A stretch of DNA of 64,000 bases from Indolivaga alginatilytica (GCF_003201355.1 NZ_QICL01000011.1:62001-126000), one strand, 5' to 3'. Positions 7,868 through 17,764 are shown, counted from the first letter of the stretch. Notes: generated by a model from the sequence alone, not told the origin. Made by a program: numbers and translations.

Positions 7868-10234
7868 ATGACACATTTCCCAATACTAAAAAGGATTATA
7901 ACCTTAAGATTATTCTTAATTACTGTTTTTTCTATATCTCTATTGTCTGCATGTACGAATGAAAATCAGTCTGCAAAAGCCGATTATAGTATAATACCCT
8001 TACCACAACAAGTAGTTCTTCAATCAGACAAAGAACCCTTTATTTTGGATAAGTCAACTAAAATTCTTTATCTGGAGAATGATAATGAATCGTATCAGTT
8101 AGCTACTTTTTTAGCAGCGTATGTAAAGGAATGTGTTGGCATTGAACTTCAATTGACTACTAAGGATGAGGGTGAGAATATTATCAAGTTTCAAATTGAT
8201 GATGCAATTGATAAAAATCCAGACTATTACAATTTATCAATAACCAATAATCATATAATCATACAAGCAACTAGCGGGGCAGGCATATTTTATGGTATTC
8301 AAACTTTGCGTAAATCATTGCCTGTAGAGAATATAAATAACGTTTCTTTTCCTGCTGTTGTGATTAAAGATTATCCGAAGTTCTCGCATCGGGGAGTATC
8401 ATTAGACGTTTCACGCCATTTTTATTCAGCAGACTTTATAAAGAAATATATAGATGTACTGGCATTATTCAATATGAATGTCTTTCATTGGCATTTAACA
8501 GATGATCAAGGGTGGCGAATAGAGATCAAGAAATATCCTAATCTGACAAAAATAGGTTCACAAAGATCAGAAACAGCCATTGACCGACATTCGGAAGAAT
8601 ATGACGGCAAACCTTATGGTGGTTTTTATACTCAGGAAGAAATAAAAGAAGTCGTAGAATATGCCCGTCAACGCTTTATAACGGTAATTCCCGAAATAGA
8701 TGTTCCCGGACATACATTAGCTGTTCTGGCATCTTATCCCGAATTAGGTTGTACCGGTGGACCTTACCAAGTCGGACGAGATTGGGGTATCTATGAAGAT
8801 GTTCTTTGTGCCGGAAACGATAGTGTATTTACATTTTTGGATGATGTATTTACTGAAGTTGTAGCATTATTTCCTGCAAAATATATTCATATTGGAGGAG
8901 ATGAATGTTTGAAAAACAGGTGGATGGCTTGTCCGAAATGTCAGGAAAGAATAAAATCATTAGGAATAAAAGTGAAGAAGGCAGCTCCTGTTGGTGAACA
9001 GTTGCAAAGCTATTTTATCCATCGGGTAGAAGAGATGATTAATAAGAAAGGAAGATCTATAATCGGTTGGGATGAAATATTAGAAGGAGGAATTGCGCCT
9101 AATGCTACTATTATGTCGTGGAGAGGAACTGACGGTGGAATATATGCCGCTAACAGGGATCATGATGTAATTATGACTCCCGAATCACATCTTTATCTGG
9201 ATTATTATCAGTCACCTGATGTTGATAACGAACCTTATACTTTCGGTTGGTTAACGGACTTGGAGAAAGTATATAGCTTTGATCCTATACCTGCTGAATT
9301 AGAGAAAGATCAACAAAAGCATATTTTGGGAGGACAAGTAAATGTCTGGGCTGAATATCTACCTACCAGTAAAAATGTAGAATATATGTTGTTGCCTCGT
9401 ATGGCAGCTTTGTCTGAAACCTTATGGTCGTATCCTCAGGAAAAAGATTATAATAATTTTGTAGCGAGAATGTATCGACAATCTTTATTATTGGATAAGC
9501 TGGGCTACGAAAATTGTAAACAGGCTTATGGGGTGCAGGCAAAATACGACTATAATACAGAAATGAGTGAGATAAAGATAACGTTATCCACATTCGATAA
9601 TGCTCCCATTTATTATACATTAGATGGTACTGCTCCAACAGAGAAAAGCCTTAAATATTCAGAACCTATTATTATTTCTAAATCTAGTGAACTGAAATCA
9701 TTAGTCGTAAGAAATGGTAAGCAAGATAACACTTATTCAAAGGAATTTTCTTTTAATAAAGCTACAGCGAGACCTATTGAATTGAAAAATCAGCCTGATA
9801 AGAAATATACTTTTAATGGTGCAGTAACTTTGGTTGATGGGCAAAGAGGGTATAAGAATAGTTATCGTACAGGATCGTGGCTTGGTTTTTTAGGAGAAGA
9901 TATGGTAGCAACAATAAAATTGGGGGATCAAGTACCAATTTCTTCGGTGAAATTAAATCAATTTGTAAATAGTCGTGGTGGATTATTTTTTGCTAAATCA
10001 ATAAAAATAGAGATGTCGGATGATGGAAAAACTTTCAGAGAAGTAAGTTCTAAAACTCAGCCAATACTTAATGAGCATATTAAACCGCAGATATTTGAAG
10101 TAAAAGAAACATTTGATACAGTAAAAGCCAATTATATAAGAGTAACACTTGAAGCTATTGACGGATTACCATCGTGGCATGAAAAAGCAGGAGCTATGGC
10201 ATATATAATGGTAGATGAAATAGTTGTAGAGTAA
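7868..10234 (+). CDS. GH20 beta-N-acetylhexosaminidase lipoprotein
   Basis: A family 20 glycoside hydrolase of 788 residues that removes terminal beta-linked GlcNAc/GalNAc. The ATG at 7868 gives a lipoprotein signal (RLFLITVFSISLLSAC, cysteine about residue 28); the frame is open upstream but would place extra residues before the signal. Next come the GH20b domain (about 35-160), and the catalytic barrel with FSHRGVSLDVSRHF, FHWHLTDDQGWRIEIKKYP, PEIDVPGHT and the Asp-Glu pair in HIGGDE (341-346). The C-terminal part has a chitobiase-type segment (PIYYTLDGTAPTEKSLKY) and a beta-sandwich resembling the F5/8 (CBM32) fold. A second GH20 begins at 61798. Likely role is glycoprotein or chitin-oligosaccharide foraging at the cell surface or in the periplasm. 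Confidence 0.93.
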   Translation: MTHFPILKRIITLRLFLITVFSISLLSACTNENQSAKADYSIIPLPQQVVLQSDKEPFILDKSTKILYLENDNESYQLATFLAAYVKECVGIELQLTTKDEGENIIKFQIDDAIDKNPDYYNLSITNNHIIIQATSGAGIFYGIQTLRKSLPVENINNVSFPAVVIKDYPKFSHRGVSLDVSRHFYSADFIKKYIDVLALFNMNVFHWHLTDDQGWRIEIKKYPNLTKIGSQRSETAIDRHSEEYDGKPYGGFYTQEEIKEVVEYARQRFITVIPEIDVPGHTLAVLASYPELGCTGGPYQVGRDWGIYEDVLCAGNDSVFTFLDDVFTEVVALFPAKYIHIGGDECLKNRWMACPKCQERIKSLGIKVKKAAPVGEQLQSYFIHRVEEMINKKGRSIIGWDEILEGGIAPNATIMSWRGTDGGIYAANRDHDVIMTPESHLYLDYYQSPDVDNEPYTFGWLTDLEKVYSFDPIPAELEKDQQKHILGGQVNVWAEYLPTSKNVEYMLLPRMAALSETLWSYPQEKDYNNFVARMYRQSLLLDKLGYENCKQAYGVQAKYDYNTEMSEIKITLSTFDNAPIYYTLDGTAPTEKSLKYSEPIIISKSSELKSLVVRNGKQDNTYSKEFSFNKATARPIELKNQPDKKYTFNGAVTLVDGQRGYKNSYRTGSWLGFLGEDMVATIKLGDQVPISSVKLNQFVNSRGGLFFAKSIKIEMSDDGKTFREVSSKTQPILNEHIKPQIFEVKETFDTVKANYIRVTLEAIDGLPSWHEKAGAMAYIMVDEIVVE

Positions 10235-10235
10235 G

Positions 10236-10276
10236 AAAAATAAAACGAGAGCCGTTTCGACTCTCCTTTTATTTTT
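10236..10276. terminator. Bidirectional terminator
   Basis: Arms of 16 bp (10236-10251 and 10261-10276) with one mismatch, GAGAG/CTCTC at the stem top, and A/T runs on both sides. It separates the convergent hexosaminidase and dehydratase-activase genes. Confidence 0.85.
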
Positions 10277-10288
10277 TGAATAGTAAAA

Positions 10289-13200
10289 TTATGATATCAT
10301 AAAATGTAAACGGTTCTGAATATTGACTTCTGCAATACCTCCATCAATATCGAGATATAGGATATTCATTTCGGGATATAGAGTTTTCAATCGCTTTTCA
10401 ATCCCTTTTGCTACAATGTGATTGGCGATACATCCGAAAGGTTGAATACAGACCACTTTGTTAACACCCTTACGTGCATAATGGGCTATTTCCCCGGCTA
10501 TAAGCCACCCTTCCCCGTATTGATTGGATAGACTTAATACTTCGGAAGCGGCTTCTGCTTTAGCAAAAATAGACTCGGATGGTTCGTAGAATTTGAAATT
10601 AGTCATAATCTTTTCAAACTTCTTAATCTTACTATTGATCCAAGTCCAGATAAGAGGTTGCATGGCTTTTGCGAAGATAGTCTCTTCTTTAAGACCATTC
10701 TTCACATCTTCTTTGTTGTTGACGAAAAATTGTATCAGGAAATCTAAAAGCGGAGGACATGAAACCTCGACTTCTTTCGATCGTAGCCATTCGGTTATAT
10801 TTGCCTGAGCATAATTATTATATTTCAAGAATATCTCTCCAATAAGACCAACTCTGGTATATTGTTTTTCAAAAATAGGTACATTATTGAAGTCGGCAAC
10901 AGCTTCTTTTAATAATCTGCGTAGAGTTTTAGGAGAATTGGCTCTTACGCCATCAATCCCTCTTTCTATATAAAAATCAAATACTTGTTGTGAGGCACCT
11001 TTTGTTTTTTCACGCACACTAATTGCACTGTGCATTTGTTGTAAAGCGTCCGAGTAAAGTACAGTATCAACCGCTATTTTAGCTAGTTTTTTCCAATCGA
11101 TATTAAATTCACTTTCTTCATTCTGATACGAATCTCCTGATGAAAGGGCAATAACGGGAATGTCTCTGAATCCAGCATTTTGTAATCCGCTCTTTATTTG
11201 AGCCAGATAATTAGTTGCACGGCATTGTCCTCCAGTCTGAGTAATCGCTAGAACCACATCTTGTACATCATATTCTCCCGATTGTAATGTGTTTATAATA
11301 TCCCCTAAAATAAGAGTTGAAGGGTAACATACTTCATTATTACCATACATCAAACCTAAATCTGCTGATATTTTGTTCGATTTAGGGAGGTTTTGTAGTT
11401 TATATCCGACCAGTTCACCCAAAGCAGGAGCAAAAGGTGATAAGAAATCGGTAAACCAAGGGAGAAGTATCGTTTTCTTTCGGTCTTCTTTTGTATAAGG
11501 CGTGCGATAGCCTTCGTATGCCGGTTGAGGTACTTTCTGCTCTTGTGTATTAATCGTTTTTAGAGATTCAACTAAAGATCTTAGACGTAATCGTATAGAT
11601 CCCGGACTGGCAATCTCGTCAATACGTAAGATCGTAAGATTCTTATCTGCTGCCTTTAGTATATCCTGTGTTTCATCCATAAAAAAGGAGTCAGGACCGC
11701 AACCAAAAGAATTCAACTGAATCAATTGTATATTCTGAGGTAGTTTTGCAACCTCCATTGCAGCTTGTACTACACGATTTGGATACGACCATTGCGATAC
11801 AATATTCAAACGTCCGAATCCTGAGCTTTCTTCTTTACGGAAAACATCATCCGTAAATACTGTAACACCCAGATCGGATAATATTTGTCCGACTTTTTGA
11901 TGAATAAGTGGGTCGGCATGGTAGGGTCTGCCTGCAACAACAAAGGCTGTCTCGTTATTTTCAATAGCTTGATTTAGTAAATCTTTTTGACTTTCTCTTA
12001 ACTTTATTTTTACCTCTGTTTTTACCTTCATTGCCTTTTCGAAAGCTTTGCTGAAAACAGACTTCGAAACTCCTAATGATGATAAATAATCATAGCAACC
12101 TTTCTCCAAAGCTTTATCGCTACTGAAAGTTATAACAGGTTTGTCGAAGGAGATACCATACTTTTCATCGGGTTCTACTGAGCTTCTGATAACTTCGGGA
12201 TAACCACTGACTACTGGGCAATTGAAAGAGTTAGACGAACCGCCAAATTCTTTTTCTTCTTTGGGTATAATGGGGTAGAAGATACGGTCTACTTTTTGTT
12301 CGATAAGTGATAATATGTGCCCATGTACCAATTTTGCAGGAAAACATATATTATCGGACATTACACTACCCACTCCTTTTTGATAGAGTGGATAGGTTGA
12401 TTCGGGTGATAATCTCACATTGAATCCGCATTCCGAAAGAAGTGTATGCCAGAAAGGATAATTGTCGAACATATTCAAAACACGAGGTATCCCGATTGTT
12501 TTTCCTTGTTGTATATTGTCGGCATTAACTCCTCGGTTGAATAATATATCATTTTTTTCGTCAAAACCGTTGTAGCCACCCTTTTGTATAGAGCTTTTAT
12601 TGTAAAATATCTTTTCGCATTTGTTACCAGCATAGCAGATATTACCATTCTCGAATTTGAAACGCAATACCGAACAATTATTTGTACAGCCTTTACATTG
12701 AAGTTCTCTTGTATCAATAGCTTCTATATTGGGCAAAGATATTGCTCTGGTACTGTAAGTTGTAGGCTGCTTTTTCTTCCATAATCTTTGAGAATAAAGA
12801 GCAGCACCCACGGCACCCATTAATTCGGGGTGATCCGTCGAGCTGATCGATTTTCCGGAAAGTAACTCCAAAGTACGATATACCGCATCATTACGGAATG
12901 TACCTCCCTGAACAACAATATGATCGCCTAATTGCTTTAGATTGGATATTTTAAGAACCTTATATAAGCAGTTCTTTACTACTGAATAAGCAAGTCCGGC
13001 TGCAATATCGTCCATTCCAGCATTTTCACGAAGAGACTGCTTTACCTTCGAATTCATAAAGACAGTACAACGAGAACCCAGATCAGAGGGATATTGTGCT
13101 ATACATGCGGCATGCGAAAATTCGCCTAAAGTCATATTCATTGTAGATGCAAAGTTCTGCAAAAATGAACCGCATCCGGCAGAACAAGCCTCATTCAATT

Positions 13201-14536
13201 CAATATTGGAAATTACTCCGTTTTCGGTGAATATCGATTTAATATCTTGTCCTCCAATGTCGAGAATGAAAGATACTTTAGGATCTACATATTGTGCCCC
13301 TGATAGGTGAGCCATCGTTTCTACAATTCCGTAATCGAGTCCTAGAGCCGATTTGATAAGATCTTCTCCATAACCTGTAGCTGCAGAGGATAGAAACTTA
13401 TAAGATACACCTCTGTCTTCTGCTTTTTTGTAAAACTTCGAAAGACCCTCTATAACTTTCTTAAGGGGATTTCCTTCATTACTTCCATAGAATCGATATA
13501 TGATATTGGCATCGGGATCCATTGCTACAATTTTAGTTGTAGTAGAACCTGAATCTATACCAAGAAAACATTCTATTTCTTTTTTACTTCCCAGTTCTTG
13601 AAATTTGAGAGGCTTTATCTTCCTGTTTTTCTTCCATTTCAAATATTCTTCTTCATCTTTAAATAAAGCAGGTAAATAGTCTTTCTGAGCGGTTGTATTA
13701 TCCTCAGATTTGCCTATTAAATCTTTCAGATTGTGATAAGTTATATCCTTTTCTTGATAGAGTGCTGTTCCCCAAGCCGGAAAATATTCACCGTTTTCGG
13801 GCAGTATAAAATCGTTATTTTCTATTTTTAGTACTTCTCTGAATGAATTTCGTAAAGCAGGAATAAAAGTAAGAGGACCACCAATACATAATATTTTAGG
13901 TTTTATATCACAACCTCTGGCAAGAGTTGTTACACTTTGAAGTGCTACAGCATGAAGTATAGAACCTGATATATCTGATACGGGAATGTTTCTGCTTATC
14001 AGGTTTTGAACATCTGTTTTAGCAAATACACCGCAACGAGAGGCGATGGGATATATTTTTTCGAATTTAAGGGCTTGATTTCCCAATTCCTCTGTTGAGA
14101 TATTCATCAGGTTTGCCATCTGATCGATGAAAGCGCCTGTACCTCCGGCACAACTACCATTCATACGTATATCAGGGTGTTTTCCCTCTTTGAAGAAAAC
14201 CATTTTGGCATCCTCACCACCCAGATCAATAAGTGTGTGAGTTTCAGGATATACTTTATTGACCACTTCTACAGCAGCCACTACTTCTTGTACAAAAGTA
14301 ACTCCTATACGTTCGCCAATACCCATACCTGCCGATCCTGTAATATTTATACAAAATTCGGTATCAGAAAATTGATTGGTTACCTTGTCTAGTTCTTCGG
14401 CAAACGATTGTTGTATATTTGCCTGATGTCTTCGATAGGCTTTATAGATAATCTGCGAATCAGAATCTATAATTACTATTTTAATAGTCGTTGATCCAAC
14501 GTCAACTCCCATTTTATATTGAAGTTTGGTGTACAT
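10289..14536 (-). CDS. Fused acyl-CoA dehydratase activase / 2-hydroxyacyl-CoA dehydratase-like protein
   Basis: A very large (1415-residue) protein built from parts of the 2-hydroxyacyl-CoA dehydratase system. Two BcrAD/BadFG-type ASKHA ATPase domains are tandem: one starts GVDVGSTTIKIVIID near residue 10, the second FLGIDSGSTTTKIVAMD near residue 320. Both have the iron-sulfur-associated loops (NGSCAGGTGAFIDQMA; NEACSAGCGSFLQNFA). A cysteine-rich linker (CKGCTNNCS) precedes a DUF2229-type region (IGIPRVLNMFDNYPFWHTLL) and a long C-terminal HgdB-like part (AGRPYHADPLIHQ, QTGGQCRATNYLAQIKSGL). Activases use ATP and a [4Fe-4S] cluster to inject an electron into a dehydratase. The substrate of these fused proteins is not known to me. 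The ATG at 14536 leaves 13 bases after the TetR stop; the longer start at 14578 would overlap it. Confidence 0.85.
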   Translation of the reverse strand: MYTKLQYKMGVDVGSTTIKIVIIDSDSQIIYKAYRRHQANIQQSFAEELDKVTNQFSDTEFCINITGSAGMGIGERIGVTFVQEVVAAVEVVNKVYPETHTLIDLGGEDAKMVFFKEGKHPDIRMNGSCAGGTGAFIDQMANLMNISTEELGNQALKFEKIYPIASRCGVFAKTDVQNLISRNIPVSDISGSILHAVALQSVTTLARGCDIKPKILCIGGPLTFIPALRNSFREVLKIENNDFILPENGEYFPAWGTALYQEKDITYHNLKDLIGKSEDNTTAQKDYLPALFKDEEEYLKWKKNRKIKPLKFQELGSKKEIECFLGIDSGSTTTKIVAMDPDANIIYRFYGSNEGNPLKKVIEGLSKFYKKAEDRGVSYKFLSSAATGYGEDLIKSALGLDYGIVETMAHLSGAQYVDPKVSFILDIGGQDIKSIFTENGVISNIELNEACSAGCGSFLQNFASTMNMTLGEFSHAACIAQYPSDLGSRCTVFMNSKVKQSLRENAGMDDIAAGLAYSVVKNCLYKVLKISNLKQLGDHIVVQGGTFRNDAVYRTLELLSGKSISSTDHPELMGAVGAALYSQRLWKKKQPTTYSTRAISLPNIEAIDTRELQCKGCTNNCSVLRFKFENGNICYAGNKCEKIFYNKSSIQKGGYNGFDEKNDILFNRGVNADNIQQGKTIGIPRVLNMFDNYPFWHTLLSECGFNVRLSPESTYPLYQKGVGSVMSDNICFPAKLVHGHILSLIEQKVDRIFYPIIPKEEKEFGGSSNSFNCPVVSGYPEVIRSSVEPDEKYGISFDKPVITFSSDKALEKGCYDYLSSLGVSKSVFSKAFEKAMKVKTEVKIKLRESQKDLLNQAIENNETAFVVAGRPYHADPLIHQKVGQILSDLGVTVFTDDVFRKEESSGFGRLNIVSQWSYPNRVVQAAMEVAKLPQNIQLIQLNSFGCGPDSFFMDETQDILKAADKNLTILRIDEIASPGSIRLRLRSLVESLKTINTQEQKVPQPAYEGYRTPYTKEDRKKTILLPWFTDFLSPFAPALGELVGYKLQNLPKSNKISADLGLMYGNNEVCYPSTLILGDIINTLQSGEYDVQDVVLAITQTGGQCRATNYLAQIKSGLQNAGFRDIPVIALSSGDSYQNEESEFNIDWKKLAKIAVDTVLYSDALQQMHSAISVREKTKGASQQVFDFYIERGIDGVRANSPKTLRRLLKEAVADFNNVPIFEKQYTRVGLIGEIFLKYNNYAQANITEWLRSKEVEVSCPPLLDFLIQFFVNNKEDVKNGLKEETIFAKAMQPLIWTWINSKIKKFEKIMTNFKFYEPSESIFAKAEAASEVLSLSNQYGEGWLIAGEIAHYARKGVNKVVCIQPFGCIANHIVAKGIEKRLKTLYPEMNILYLDIDGGIAEVNIQNRLHFMIS

Positions 14537-14549
14537 ATCGGGCAATATT

Positions 14550-15179
14550 TTAAAGCTTAGTATTTGGTTGCAGGGCATTAATGGTAAATTCTACAACATA
14601 TTTTTTATGATTGGCTATCAGTTCGCTGTATTTTTCTCTCGATACATCCATTAGTGCCATGGCTAATTCTCCGAACATAAAGGGGAATAGCGATAAAGAA
14701 ATAATATTTAAAAGAAAATCGGCAGACGGTGTTTCTCTTATTGTACCTTTAGCTGTTTCATCTTGTATGCGTTTTGCTATCTGCTCAAATGCCTGAAATG
14801 GATTCTTACTTTTTATTCGGGTTGTGAGTCTTTCAGGATTCAGGCTTACCTCATTTAAAATAAACATCGGTATTTGGGGATATTCAAAAAGAATCTCATA
14901 GTACGTATGTATCCATGTTTCTATCAATTCGAAGAAGGGAGCATCAGAACCCAAAGTCAAGAATATTTTTTGAGTAAGTATCTCCATTGCTTCCTCAAAT
15001 ATTATTTCAAATAAGTTGTATTTTGATTGAAAATAATAATTTACCATCGCAACATTTGTTTCCGATGCTTTGGCTATATCTCTGATACTTGTTCCATTGT
15101 ACCCATTTTTTATAAAGAGAGTTTTAGCTTCTTTCAGTATACGTTTTTTTACTTCATGAAGGTCTTTGTCGCTGATCAT
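14550..15179 (-). CDS. TetR/AcrR family transcriptional regulator
   Basis: A 209-residue regulator with an N-terminal helix-turn-helix (ILKEAKTLFIKNGYNGTSIRDIAKASETNVAMVNYYFQSK, about residues 13-52) typical of TetR proteins, and an all-helical ligand-binding C-terminal part with no recognised ligand. It lies 13 bases upstream of the fused dehydratase-activase gene on the same strand, so the two are probably one operon. Matching palindromes at 15209-15224 and 15249-15268 just upstream are the obvious operators, predicting autorepression and control of the large gene. Confidence 0.92.
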   Translation of the reverse strand: MISDKDLHEVKKRILKEAKTLFIKNGYNGTSIRDIAKASETNVAMVNYYFQSKYNLFEIIFEEAMEILTQKIFLTLGSDAPFFELIETWIHTYYEILFEYPQIPMFILNEVSLNPERLTTRIKSKNPFQAFEQIAKRIQDETAKGTIRETPSADFLLNIISLSLFPFMFGELAMALMDVSREKYSELIANHKKYVVEFTINALQPNTKL

Positions 15180-15208
15180 ATTGGGAGTAATAGTAATGTT
15201 CCTGTTTT

Positions 15209-15224
15209 AAACACTTGTTTAGTT
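15209..15224. promoter_or_regulatory. Putative TetR operator, promoter-proximal copy
   Basis: AAACACTTGTTTAGTT is the exact reverse complement of bases 15249-15264 and contains the palindromic core AAACANNTGTTT. It is 30 bases upstream of the TetR start codon, within the expected promoter/leader. Confidence 0.7.
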
Positions 15225-15248
15225 ATGCAAAATAATGAAAAAAATAGC

Positions 15249-15268
15249 AACTAAACAAGTGTTTAGTT
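15249..15268. promoter_or_regulatory. Putative TetR operator, distal copy
   Basis: AACTAAACAAGTGTTTAGTT has perfect 8-bp arms (AACTAAAC/GTTTAGTT) and shares 16 bases, inverted, with the site at 15209-15224. Centre-to-centre spacing is about 42 bases, close to four helical turns, which would allow two dimers on the same face. Confidence 0.7.
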
Positions 15269-15279
15269 ACTAAAAGGAA

Positions 15280-15304
15280 GAATTCAGATCTTAGACCTGA
15301 ATTC
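15280..15304. terminator. Hairpin upstream of the TetR operon
   Basis: GAATTCAGATC (15280-15290) and GACCTGAATTC (15294-15304) form an 11-bp stem with one mismatch. It lies 3' of kdsB on the minus strand's upstream side and 5' of the TetR operon, so it may be structural rather than a terminator for either gene. No strong T-run follows. Confidence 0.35.
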
Positions 15305-15383
15305 TATTTCTTATATTTTGCAAATATAACTAGTTCATTTTATGTTATTAGGCAAAGCTATAATTGTCTAATACAGATTAGTG

Positions 15384-16130
15384 CTAGAAATTTAATAGCT
15401 TGGTGGCTTTCTCCATATCTTCGGGGGTATCTATGCCAATAGTTTCTATATCAGTAAGTCCTACTTTTATTTTATAGCCATTTTCTATCCATCGTAGTTG
15501 TTCCAATGACTCGGCTAGTTCCAGCGTCGATTGTTCTAAAAGAGTTATCTCCTTTAGAATATCAGCCCTATACGCATACATACCTATATGCTTATAAAAA
15601 GTATGCTTATCGAGCCATTCTTGGTGATGTACATCTCTTATATATGGAATAATAGAACGACTAAAGTAGATAGCTTCACTATTTTTATTCAATATAACTT
15701 TAGGAGAGTTAGGATTAAATAATACCTCAAAGCCATCTTCTTTTTTGAATGGTTTTACTAAAGTTGCCAATTCAGTCTCTTTGGTTTCGAAACAAGCCTT
15801 TAGCGTCTCTATCTGTTGAGGCTGAATAAATGGTTCATCTCCCTGTATATTAATTATAACATCAAATCCAAGTCCTATTTTAGTATAAGCTTCATTACAT
15901 CTGTCTGTACCGCTTTTATGATCGGGTGAAGTTAATACAGCTTTTCCTCCAAAAGCTTCTACTGCTTTTATTATTCGTTCATCGTCAGTAGCTACCCAAA
16001 CTTCATCTAGAGCTTTCTTTACTTGTTCGTAAACTCGTTGTATCATGGGTTTTCCAGCCATATCTGCTAAAGGTTTTCCTGGAAAGCGAGACGATCCGTA
16101 TCTGGCTGGTACAATTCCTATAAATTTCAT
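15384..16130 (-). CDS. kdsB: 3-deoxy-manno-octulosonate cytidylyltransferase
   Basis: A 248-residue CMP-Kdo synthetase: CTP + Kdo to CMP-Kdo + PPi, the activation step before Kdo is added to lipid A. The N-terminal nucleotide-binding signature IVPARYGSSRFPGKPL is intact, followed by VWVATDDERI, the SGTDRC motif (HKSGTDRCNEAY), INIQGDEPF (metal-binding Asp) and HIGMYAYR, all in the standard KdsB order. Length is normal. It is followed upstream by the NfeD-like protease gene on the same strand (78-base gap). Confidence 0.96.
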   Translation of the reverse strand: MKFIGIVPARYGSSRFPGKPLADMAGKPMIQRVYEQVKKALDEVWVATDDERIIKAVEAFGGKAVLTSPDHKSGTDRCNEAYTKIGLGFDVIINIQGDEPFIQPQQIETLKACFETKETELATLVKPFKKEDGFEVLFNPNSPKVILNKNSEAIYFSRSIIPYIRDVHHQEWLDKHTFYKHIGMYAYRADILKEITLLEQSTLELAESLEQLRWIENGYKIKVGLTDIETIGIDTPEDMEKATKLLNF

Positions 16131-16208
16131 ATTCTTTATTATAAAACGATCTAATGCTCTGGTTTTCGCTGTCTATGATTACTATATTTATCTAAATAAA
16201 ATTATGTC

Positions 16209-17597
16209 TTAAACCTTTATCTCTACTACATATAGTTGAGAGCTTTCGTATTTAATGACCTTAATGTTTTTGCCACTTTCTATAAAACCTTGGTTGGCAA
16301 CCGCATCATAGTATTCCCCATCTATAATTACTTTTCCCGATGGTCTTAATACGGTAGCAGCATGTCCGATTTTTCCAATCATTAGTTTCTGTTCTTCGGG
16401 TACAGAGATAAATCCTTCCTGATCACTTGTTAATGCAATATTCCTGAATAGGCTTCCTTCTTTCCCAATCCTGCTAATGAGAGTAATAATGAGAACGAAA
16501 GACATAAAGACTCCCACAATGACTGTTATTAATGATTTGAGTGTTTGATCGGATGATACTCCTGTAAAGTCAAAATCAACATTACCTACTAAACTGAGGA
16601 ATAATCCGGCAATGGTAAGTACGATACCACTGATACCTGCAACGCCAAACCCGGGTATGACGAATATCTCGAAGGCGATTAAAATAAGACCGATAACAAA
16701 TATGATGATTTCCCAATTTTGAGCATAGCCATCCATATATAAAGGAGTAAAATACAATAAAGCTGCCGTTATAGCCATTGCAATAGGAAGACCTACACCC
16801 GGTGTTTTAAGCTCTATATATATTCCTCCTATGATAATCATAATAAGAATACTCTGGACTATTCCATTAGTAAGAATATTTTTGATATAATCGAAAATTG
16901 TAGGATTGTAGGTATGAACTTCATAATCCTCAATATTCATATGTTTTACTATAACTTCGGAAATGTTTTCGGCAATTCCATCGCAATATCCCACACTAAG
17001 GGCTTCATTAGCTGTTAAAGTCAAAACCTTGGTTGTATCGGTTAGCATTGGTATTACCACTCGTTCGTCTACCATTGCCTCTGCTATTCTGGGATCTCGC
17101 TTCCATTTAAGTATGGTGTCGTTGCTCTGAGATATAAGAGTGTCTTTACCATGACTTTCGGCAGTAGATCTGATAAGTGAGCGCATATAGGATTGATACT
17201 TATCGGGGGCTTTTTCTCCCAAAGCATCAACTACTGTTGCTGCTCCTATATTGGCACTGTTTCGCATGAAAATTTTGTCACAAGCAATAGCAATCAAAGC
17301 TCCGGCCGATGCTGCATTGTTGTTAATAAATACATACACAGGTATTTTGCTGTTGAGGATAGCCGTTCGCATCGAGTCGGCTTCTACTACATTACCTCCA
17401 TAGGTATTCATTTCAATAAGTATATAATCTGCTTTTTCTTTTTCAGCAAGATGCAATCCGTTTTGAAGATATTGCCACGTAACTGGTCCTATCTCTTGTT
17501 TGATATTGATTTTGTATATAAGGGGTGTATTGTTGTCGGCTATAAGCTGAATACATCCAACGAGAATTAAAAAAAGAAGAGTAAGTGTTTTTTTCAT
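16209..17597 (-). CDS. NfeD family / ClpP-class membrane-bound serine protease
   Basis: A 462-residue NfeD1b-type protein. The N-terminus is a signal sequence (MKKTLTLLFLILVGCIQLIA). A ClpP-like periplasmic protease domain follows, with the catalytic-serine motif NNAASAGALIAIACDKIFM at about residues 93-111 and ANIGAATVVDALGEK after it. About four to five TM segments occupy roughly residues 230-385, including the GFGVAGISG turn characteristic of NfeD. The C-terminal OB-fold NfeD domain (IGHAATVLRPSGKVIIDGE) is cytosolic. These proteins are thought to act with SPFH/stomatin partners in membrane quality control; no stomatin gene is adjacent here. Confidence 0.9.
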   Translation of the reverse strand: MKKTLTLLFLILVGCIQLIADNNTPLIYKINIKQEIGPVTWQYLQNGLHLAEKEKADYILIEMNTYGGNVVEADSMRTAILNSKIPVYVFINNNAASAGALIAIACDKIFMRNSANIGAATVVDALGEKAPDKYQSYMRSLIRSTAESHGKDTLISQSNDTILKWKRDPRIAEAMVDERVVIPMLTDTTKVLTLTANEALSVGYCDGIAENISEVIVKHMNIEDYEVHTYNPTIFDYIKNILTNGIVQSILIMIIIGGIYIELKTPGVGLPIAMAITAALLYFTPLYMDGYAQNWEIIIFVIGLILIAFEIFVIPGFGVAGISGIVLTIAGLFLSLVGNVDFDFTGVSSDQTLKSLITVIVGVFMSFVLIITLISRIGKEGSLFRNIALTSDQEGFISVPEEQKLMIGKIGHAATVLRPSGKVIIDGEYYDAVANQGFIESGKNIKVIKYESSQLYVVEIKV

Positions 17598-17764
17598 GCA
17601 AGTAATTTCAACTGTTAATGCTATATCTTATAAGTATAACTAATTTCCTATATTCTATTTACCCATTAAATAAAAAGGGCAGTGACCTTTTTTCTATAGT
17701 GGATATGACCTTAAACAAAGATAATTCAAAATAATCAATCTATAACTTTTTAATAAAATGAATG

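Noticed and set aside
14537-14578. Longer N-terminus for the fused activase (start at 14578)
   Set aside because: It would overlap the TetR coding end by 29 bases and adds residues not part of the ASKHA domain; the ATG at 14536 is better placed.
17660-17720. GACC-containing sequence before folK as another interspersed repeat copy
   Set aside because: Only the tetranucleotide is shared; neither the palindromic core nor the distal half matches.
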